Position numbers and translations under genes: made by a program
Source: JACMMS01 sp043758775
GTDB lineage: Bacteria; Pseudomonadota; Gammaproteobacteria; Burkholderiales; Methylophilaceae
NCBI GenBank assembly: GCA_043758775.1
Contig: JAYVMU010000008.1
Location: forward strand, 1-56,193
DNA: 56,193 bases
Direction: 5' to 3'
Shown here: positions 51,242-56,193 of the stretch, piece after piece
Layout: every line of letters starts with the position of its first letter
How positions within the stretch are numbered: position 1 is the stretch's first letter
The notes under the pieces: model-generated
Told to the model about the DNA's origin: nothing
Seen by the model: only the letters and a program-made list of their open reading frames with translations
Databases searched by the model: none

Positions 51242-51882
51242 TTACTATTGCCTTATCTAAAGGTCGAATCTTTGAAGAAACCACACCATTGCTGGCAGCA
51301 GCTGGCATTATTCCAGCAGAAGATCCAGAGTCATCGCGCAAACTGATTTTGACAACAAATCGCCCCGATGTACGCTTGATTATTGTGCGTGCAACTGATG
51401 TACCGACTTATGTGCAATATGGCGCTGCGGATTTAGGGATCGCAGGCAAAGACGTATTAGATGAGCATGGTGGCGATGGCCTGTACCAGCCTTTAGATTT
51501 GCAAATTGCAAAATGCAAAATGATGGTGGCAGTACGTGAGGATTTTGATTATTTTGGCTCAATTCGTCGTGGCGCTCGGTTAAAAGTGGTCACCAAATAC
51601 GTTAAAACCGCACGTGAACACTTTGCTGCCAAAGGCATGCATGTGGATTTAATTAAGCTATACGGCTCGATGGAATTAGGCCCATTAGTGGGCTTGGCCG
51701 ATGCCATTGTCGATTTGGTGAGTACAGGTGCGACTCTGCGCGCTAACCATTTAACTGCCGTAGAAGAAGTCGGCGATATTAGCTCGCGTTTGGTGGCAAA
51801 TCAGGCTTCGTTTAAGCTAAATCGCGAGCAATTGCAGCCGATTTTGGATGCGTTTAGCTCTGTTATCAGTAATAAAAAATAA
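51238..51882 (+). CDS. hisG: ATP phosphoribosyltransferase, short form HisG
   Basis: First enzyme of histidine synthesis, joining ATP and PRPP. At 214 residues it is the short form, lacking the C-terminal allosteric domain. Short HisG works with HisZ, which is not in this window. Motifs include ITIALSKGRIFEE, DLGIAGKDVLDEH and DAIVDLVSTGATLRAN for PRPP binding. The ATGA overlap with murA indicates coupling. Confidence 0.95.
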   Translation: MITIALSKGRIFEETTPLLAAAGIIPAEDPESSRKLILTTNRPDVRLIIVRATDVPTYVQYGAADLGIAGKDVLDEHGGDGLYQPLDLQIAKCKMMVAVREDFDYFGSIRRGARLKVVTKYVKTAREHFAAKGMHVDLIKLYGSMELGPLVGLADAIVDLVSTGATLRANHLTAVEEVGDISSRLVANQASFKLNREQLQPILDAFSSVISNKK

Positions 51883-51916
51883 TATTAATCGATTATAAAT
51901 CATTGGGTTAGAAGTT

Positions 51917-53215
51917 ATGGATATTAGACGTTTTTCAAGTGCAGACAGCGATTTTGACAGTCAGCTTAAAGCGTTGTTGGCTTTTGAAACTGCACAGGAT
52001 GACAGCATTGATGTAGTTGTTGCTGATATTTTGCGTGATGTTAAAAAGCGTGGCGATATGGCTGTGTTGGAATATACCAATCGCTTTGATAAAACCAATG
52101 CGAGCAGTTTAGCCTCACTTGAGATTCCTTATGCCGAGTTAAAGCAAGCACTTGATGGTTTACCTACTGAGCAACGCGCAGCTTTGCAACACGCGGCTGA
52201 CAGAGTAAAAAAATATCACGAAAAACAGGTGACGACATCTTGGACTTACACTGAAGATGATGGCACATTGCTAGGCCAGAAAATCACCGCGTTAGACCGT
52301 GTTGGTTTGTACGTGCCAGGCGGCAAGGCCGCGTACCCATCATCTGTATTGATGAATGCGATTCCCGCCAAAGTAGCGGGTGTAAAAGAATTAGTTATGG
52401 TGGTGCCTACACCTAACGGTGAGAAGAATGCCTTAGTTTTAGCTGCCGCGGCAGTCTGTGAGGTAGATCGCGTGTTTTGTATTGGAGGCGCGCAAGCTGT
52501 TGCTGCGTTAGCTTATGGTACAGAAACTGTGCCGCAGGTTGATAAAATCGTTGGTCCTGGTAATGCTTACGTTGCAGCGGCTAAACGTCGTGTGTTTGGT
52601 GTGGTAGGGATTGATATGGTGGCCGGACCATCAGAAATTCTGGTGATTTGTGATGGTAAAACCAACCCTGATTGGGTGGCGATGGACTTATTTAGCCAAG
52701 CCGAACATGACGAGCTCGCACAAGCCATTTTGTTAAGCCCAGATGCAGAATTTTTAGATAAAGTAACGCAGAGCATCAATCGGTTGGTAGAAGAAATGCC
52801 GCGTAAAGCCATTATCAAAACCTCATTGCAGGATCGTGGTGCTTTGATTTTAGTGCGTGACTTGGATGAAGCCGCAGAGATTAGTAATTTTATTGCACCA
52901 GAACATTTGGAGTTATCGTTAGAAAACCCGCTCGATTTCAGCAAAAAAATCAAACATGCGGGTGCCATTTTTATGGGACGTGATACCTGTGAAGCGCTGG
53001 GCGACTACTGTGCAGGTCCAAACCATGTGTTACCTACTTCACGCACTGCGCGCTTCAGTTCGCCATTAGGTGTGTATGACTTTCAAAAACGCTCAAGTAT
53101 GATTATGGTGTCAAGTGCTGGTGCGCAAGTGCTAGGGAAAGTCGCTGCGACACTCGCCTACGGTGAAGGCCTGCAAGCCCATGCGCGTAGCGCTGAATAT
53201 CGTCTAAAGGCCTAA
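51917..53215 (+). CDS. hisD: Histidinol dehydrogenase HisD
   Basis: Zinc enzyme of 432 residues for the last two steps, histidinol to histidine with NAD. Signature stretches include DRVGLYVPGGKAAYPSSVLMNAIPAKVAGV, KIVGPGNAYVAAAKR, the SQAEHDELAQAIL zinc/catalytic region and APEHLELSLENP. Spacing to hisG is 34 bases, to hisC five bases. Confidence 0.97.
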   Translation: MDIRRFSSADSDFDSQLKALLAFETAQDDSIDVVVADILRDVKKRGDMAVLEYTNRFDKTNASSLASLEIPYAELKQALDGLPTEQRAALQHAADRVKKYHEKQVTTSWTYTEDDGTLLGQKITALDRVGLYVPGGKAAYPSSVLMNAIPAKVAGVKELVMVVPTPNGEKNALVLAAAAVCEVDRVFCIGGAQAVAALAYGTETVPQVDKIVGPGNAYVAAAKRRVFGVVGIDMVAGPSEILVICDGKTNPDWVAMDLFSQAEHDELAQAILLSPDAEFLDKVTQSINRLVEEMPRKAIIKTSLQDRGALILVRDLDEAAEISNFIAPEHLELSLENPLDFSKKIKHAGAIFMGRDTCEALGDYCAGPNHVLPTSRTARFSSPLGVYDFQKRSSMIMVSSAGAQVLGKVAATLAYGEGLQAHARSAEYRLKA

Positions 53216-53220
53216 CTGGA

Positions 53221-54306
53221 ATGAGTCAGTTCTGGAGCCAAGTTGTGCACAAGCTCACGCCTTATGTACCGGGTGAGCAGCCTAAATTAAATAATTTAGT
53301 TAAACTGAATACCAACGAAAATCCTTATGGCCCTAGTCCTAAAGTGCTTGAGGCATTAAAAGCTGAAGCAACAGATAACTTACGATTATATCCGGACCCT
53401 AATTCTGATGCACTCAAAGCGGCTATTGCTTCAACGTATGGCGCTTATGGTATAGAAAGTAATCAAGTATTTGTCGGTAATGGTTCTGATGAAGTATTGG
53501 CGCATGTGTTTCAGGCTTTGCTTAAACATGATTTACCACTGTTATTTCCTGATATTAGCTATAGCTTCTATCCAGTATATTGTGGCTTGTACGACATTAC
53601 CTATCAAACAATTCCATTAAACCAACAATTTGAAATTCAAATAAATGATTATTTGGTGCCTAATGGTGGAATTGTCTTTCCTAACCCGAATGCGCCAACC
53701 GGCATCCCTTTAGCGTTAGCAGAAATTGAACGGTTACTCAAAGCCAATACACAGTCAGTGGTAGTAGTCGATGAGGCTTATGTAGATTTTGGTACCGAAT
53801 CGGCTGTGGGTTTAATTAACACTTATCCTAACTTACTGGTCACGCATACCTTGTCTAAGGCACGGTCACTGGCAGGCTTGCGTGTGGGTTATGCGCTGGG
53901 CCATTCAGGTTTGATTGAAGCTTTAACACGCGTGAAAGATAGCTTCAACTCCTATCCTATTGATCGCTTTGCCTCAGCTGGCGCGGTAGCTGCCATGCAG
54001 GATGTTACCTATTTTAATGAAACTTGCAGGAAAGTTATTGCTACGCGTGAGGCTTTGCTAGTTGATTTGGGAAATTTAGGTTTTAGCGTATTGCCGTCGG
54101 GTGCAAATTTTATTTTTGCTAAACATCACATACAAAAAGGTGAAGCTTTAACAGAAAAATTACGTGAATACGGCATTATTGTGCGACATTTCAAAAAACC
54201 TGTACGTATTGCAGATTATTTACGCATCACTATTGGTACAAATGAGCAATCAGCTAAATTAGTCTCGGCATTAAGCGAAATTCTAAAACAACTTGCTAAA
54301 AATTAA
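53221..54306 (+). CDS. hisC: Histidinol-phosphate aminotransferase HisC
   Basis: PLP-dependent fold-I aminotransferase of 361 residues converting imidazole acetol phosphate to histidinol phosphate. It shows LNTNENPYGPSP, the VDEAYVDF aspartate region, and the PLP-lysine in THTLSKARSLAGLRVGYALG. It ends 276 bases before the hexulose-phosphate synthase gene, the longest gap in the his cluster. Confidence 0.95.
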   Translation: MSQFWSQVVHKLTPYVPGEQPKLNNLVKLNTNENPYGPSPKVLEALKAEATDNLRLYPDPNSDALKAAIASTYGAYGIESNQVFVGNGSDEVLAHVFQALLKHDLPLLFPDISYSFYPVYCGLYDITYQTIPLNQQFEIQINDYLVPNGGIVFPNPNAPTGIPLALAEIERLLKANTQSVVVVDEAYVDFGTESAVGLINTYPNLLVTHTLSKARSLAGLRVGYALGHSGLIEALTRVKDSFNSYPIDRFASAGAVAAMQDVTYFNETCRKVIATREALLVDLGNLGFSVLPSGANFIFAKHHIQKGEALTEKLREYGIIVRHFKKPVRIADYLRITIGTNEQSAKLVSALSEILKQLAKN

Positions 54307-54437
54307 TCTAGGCGTTAATTTTGTTTTAAACGCTTAAATTATGAGTAAAAACGCCATTCTATAAGATATTTGCGACAAAAAATGCTGAGAACTTAAAAAC
54401 TATTTTCGTGAAATAGTGATTAATTTGCATGAATTAA

Positions 54438-54467
54438 TTGAGTTTTTTGCGTAACTACGGTTATTAT
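54438..54467 (+). promoter_or_regulatory. Candidate promoter of the hexulose-phosphate synthase gene
   Basis: TTGAGT (54438-54443) and TATTAT (54462-54467) are separated by 18 bases. Transcription would begin near 54475 and give a leader of about 105 bases. Its strength cannot be judged by eye. Confidence 0.4.
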
Positions 54468-54526
54468 GCTGCAATGTACTGCATAGTGCAAAAAATCCCT
54501 ATTTAATTTTAAACCTAATATTGAGC

Positions 54527-54570
54527 TATTAACTTGGTTTACAAGTTAATACTTAAATGTTAAGCAAGTT
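54527..54570 (+). promoter_or_regulatory. Structured leader upstream of the hexulose-phosphate synthase start
   Basis: TATTAACTTG (54527-54536) and CAAGTTAATA (54542-54551) form perfect ten-base arms around GTTTA. CTTAA-ATG-TTAAG follows (54552-54564). A second CAAGTT (54565-54570) touches the GGAGG ribosome-binding site and could pair with the same AACTTG. Two exclusive folds are therefore possible. Confidence 0.55.
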
Positions 54571-54582
54571 GGAGGAAGTACA

Positions 54583-55263
54583 ATGGCACAAACTCAAATG
54601 GCATTAGATTCGTTAGATTTTGACGCAACTGTTGCATTGGCAACTAAAGTAGCTCCCCACGTAGATATCTTAGAAATCGGCACCCCTTGCATTAAGCATA
54701 ACGGTATTGATTTACTAAAAACGTTACGCGCAAAATTTCCAAACAACAAAATCCTGGTTGACTTAAAAACAATGGATGCTGGCTTCTACGAAGCTGAACC
54801 ATTCTACAAAGCTGGTGCTGACATTTGTACTGTGCTTGGTACTGCTGATATTGGCACGATCAAAGGCGTGATTGACGTTGCAAACAAATACGGTAAAAAA
54901 GCGCAAGTTGACTTAATCAATGTGACTGATAAAGCTGCTCGCACTAAAGAAGTGGCAAAATTAGGTGCACACATTATTGGTGTTCATACTGGCCTTGACC
55001 AACAAGCTGCTGGTCAAACACCATTTGGTGATTTAGCTATGGTGGCTGGATTGAATCTTGGTGTTGATATTTCTGTTGCGGGTGGCGTTAAAGCTGCAAC
55101 AACTGCACAAGTGCGTGACGCTGGCGCTACCATAATTGTAGCTGGCGCTGCTATCTACGGTGCTGCTGATCCTGCTGCTTCTGCTGCTGAAATCACCGCC
55201 ATCGCTCATGGTAGTCAATCTAGTGGTGGTTTGTTCGGTTGGTTAAAAGGCTTGTTTAGTTAG
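54583..55263 (+). CDS. hxlA: 3-hexulose-6-phosphate synthase
   Basis: Key enzyme of the ribulose monophosphate cycle: it condenses formaldehyde with ribulose 5-phosphate. The TIM-barrel protein of the OMP decarboxylase suprafamily shows Asp9, Glu31 (EIGTPC) and the D60-x-K62-x-x-D65 motif (DLKTMD), then IIGVHTG and SVAGGVK phosphate loops. At 226 residues it is about 15 longer than most; the extra C-terminus is GSQSSGG then LFGWLKGLFS, an amphipathic segment. GGAGG lies seven bases before the ATG. It sits between hisC and hisB with its own promoter-like and terminator sequences. The isomerase partner gene is not in the window. Confidence 0.95.
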   Translation: MAQTQMALDSLDFDATVALATKVAPHVDILEIGTPCIKHNGIDLLKTLRAKFPNNKILVDLKTMDAGFYEAEPFYKAGADICTVLGTADIGTIKGVIDVANKYGKKAQVDLINVTDKAARTKEVAKLGAHIIGVHTGLDQQAAGQTPFGDLAMVAGLNLGVDISVAGGVKAATTAQVRDAGATIIVAGAAIYGAADPAASAAEITAIAHGSQSSGGLFGWLKGLFS

Positions 55264-55314
55264 TTTAAAGTTTAAACCGTGGTTAAGTAGGACATCATAA
55301 TACTCACCATGATT

Positions 55315-55350
55315 AAAACCCCAGCCTTAAAACTGGGGTTTTGTTTTTTT
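55315..55350 (+). terminator. Terminator after the hexulose-phosphate synthase gene
   Basis: AAAACCCCAG (55315-55324) and CTGGGGTTTT (55333-55342) are perfect ten-base arms around CCTTAAAA, followed by GTTTTTTT. This is a strong rho-independent terminator that would isolate the gene from hisB. Confidence 0.9.
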
Positions 55351-55402
55351 AATAAGCTAGAATGAAGTTTTAACTGATACGTTTGCGAATTGTCGCCCTT
55401 AG

Positions 55403-55415
55403 TTGAGTTAAAATA
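55403..55415 (+). promoter_or_regulatory. Promoter-like element upstream of hisB
   Basis: The 13-mer TTGAGTTAAAATA, identical to the one before argS, lies about 80 bases upstream of hisB. Because a strong terminator precedes it, hisB needs a promoter in this region. Confidence 0.35.
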
Positions 55416-55492
55416 TTGTTTTGGTTGCATAACATTTGCAATAGCTTACAAATTTTAGTTATTTTTTAAATCTAGGCACAAGAGCCACAAAT

Positions 55493-56083
55493 ATGACACG
55501 TAGCGCTGAAGTTACTCGTAACACCTTAGAAACTCAAATTACCGTGAGCCTTAACTTAGATGGCACAGGAGTTGCAAGTTTTAATAGCGGCTTGGGCTTT
55601 CTTGACCATATGCTGGATCAAATCGCACGCCACGGGTTGATGGATATTACCGTGCAAGCCAAGGGTGATTTGCACATTGATGCACATCACACGGTTGAGG
55701 ATATTGGCATTACATTAGGCCAGGCTTTTGCCAAAGCCATTGGCGATAAAAAAGGGATTCGTCGTTATGGTCATGCTTATGTGCCGTTAGATGAAGCTTT
55801 GTCGCGCGTGGTGCTGGATATTTCAGGTCGTCCAGGGCTGGAATTTGGCTGTGAATTCAAGCGTGCCGCAATTGGTGAATTTGATGTCGATTTAGTGCAT
55901 GAGTTTTTTCAAGGTTTTGTGAATCACGCTAATATAAGTTTGCACATTGATAACTTAAAAGGTAACAACGCGCATCATCAAGCAGAGACTATATTTAAGG
56001 CATTTGGCCGCGCACTGCGCATGGCGATTGAATTAGATCCTCGCATGGCAGGCATTATGCCTTCAACCAAAGGTAGTTTGTAA
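55493..56083 (+). CDS. hisB: Imidazoleglycerol-phosphate dehydratase HisB
   Basis: Monofunctional dehydratase of 196 residues for the sixth step of histidine synthesis. Both manganese-binding motif sets are visible: HHTVEDIGI and HHQAETIFKAFGRAL, and LGFLDHMLDQIARHG near the start. No fused histidinol-phosphatase domain is present, unlike E. coli. hisH follows 60 bases downstream, so the rest of the his cluster probably continues beyond the window. Confidence 0.96.
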   Translation: MTRSAEVTRNTLETQITVSLNLDGTGVASFNSGLGFLDHMLDQIARHGLMDITVQAKGDLHIDAHHTVEDIGITLGQAFAKAIGDKKGIRRYGHAYVPLDEALSRVVLDISGRPGLEFGCEFKRAAIGEFDVDLVHEFFQGFVNHANISLHIDNLKGNNAHHQAETIFKAFGRALRMAIELDPRMAGIMPSTKGSL

Positions 56084-56143
56084 TCGCGCTATAGCCACCC
56101 TATATAGCAAGTCCGATAACAAGTAAGTTTGACAAGCAGCTTA

Positions 56144-56193
56144 ATGAAAAAAGTAGATATTGTAGTTGTTGATTATGGCATGGGCAATTTGCG
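56144..56193 (+). CDS. hisH: Imidazole glycerol phosphate synthase subunit HisH, N-terminal fragment
   Basis: Sixteen codons are visible before the window ends: MKKVDIVVVDYGMGNL. The VVDYGMGNLR motif is the classical opening of HisH, the glutaminase subunit that supplies ammonia to HisF. The position directly after hisB agrees with the common order hisB-hisH-hisA-hisF. The fragment is truncated by the window edge, not by mutation. Confidence 0.88.
   Translation, partial: MKKVDIVVVDYGMGNL

Noticed and set aside
52567..52968. Antisense open frame of 133 codons inside hisD
   Set aside because: It overlaps conserved hisD motifs and shows no recognisable protein features.
54466..54486. Six-codon leader peptide before hexulose-phosphate synthase
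   Set aside because: The ATG lies within the proposed -10 region and lacks a ribosome-binding site.
1..56193. CRISPR arrays, insertion sequences, prophage or integrated elements
   Set aside because: No regularly spaced repeats, transposase, integrase or phage-like genes were found, and the gene order looks like core chromosome throughout.

Overview
The window looks like core chromosome from a methylotrophic betaproteobacterium of the family Methylophilaceae, most likely close to Methylotenera. The strongest evidence is a 3-hexulose-6-phosphate synthase gene (RuMP formaldehyde fixation) near the right end. It is supported by a moderately AT-rich composition and a typical betaproteobacterial gene order: argS-SPOR-dsbA, lptFG-pepA-holC, mla-ibaG-murA-his, and ResB/CcsA cytochrome c maturation. 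Species assignment is inference. Coding density is high, and no gene-free stretch exceeds 300 bases. I see no CRISPR array, insertion sequence, prophage or plasmid-type gene.

Layout. 1-9.8 kb: a partial tRNA-Gly; priA; argS; a SPOR-domain protein; dsbA; an SDR; an FAD oxidoreductase; hda; an AI-2E/PerM-type permease. 9.9-16.3 kb: purM, two tandem DUF3108 paralogues, an RsmB-type rRNA methyltransferase with a Lys/Ala tail, a dicarboxylate symporter and a GNAT acetyltransferase. 16.3-21.3 kb: ampD, a cation antiporter and the pilS-pilR two-component system. 21.4-23.4 kb: an ECF sigma factor, a single-TM DUF3619 protein, a repeat-bearing periplasmic DUF3106 protein, then an RDD protein. 23.4-28.5 kb: lptG/lptF, pepA, holC, a hypothetical gene and an isolated gcvH. 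28.7-37 kb: pbpG, topA, ttcA, a pteridine-reductase-like SDR, a MidA-like methyltransferase, trmB and engB. 37-41.2 kb: a dihaem cytochrome c4 and the ResB/CcsA haem-attachment system. 41.3-44 kb: an unpaired eight-TM histidine kinase, divergent from a pseudopilin gene with a near-perfect sigma-54 promoter. 44.1-51.2 kb: mlaFEDCB, a YadGH-type ABC exporter, bolA/ibaG, grxD and murA. 51.2 kb to the end: hisG, hisD, hisC, the hexulose-phosphate synthase gene, hisB and the start of hisH.

How it fits together. Much of the window serves the envelope: LptFG (LPS export), Mla (phospholipid traffic), MurA, PbpG and AmpD (peptidoglycan), DsbA and SPOR. PilS/PilR is the expected activator of the sigma-54 pseudopilin promoter 22 kb away. 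Cytochrome c4 sits directly upstream of the genes that attach haem to such proteins. The formaldehyde-fixing enzyme interrupts the histidine genes but has its own candidate promoter, structured leader and terminator, so it is probably a separately expressed unit.

Most promising leads: the sigma factor/DUF3619/DUF3106 trio as a possible envelope-sensing module resembling CnrYXH; the structured leader and amphipathic C-terminal tail of the hexulose-phosphate synthase; a long hairpin with conserved wobble pairs between bolA and grxD; the sigma-54 pseudopilin promoter; and a hexanucleotide repeat that forms the translation start of ampD. None of these is proven by the sequence alone.
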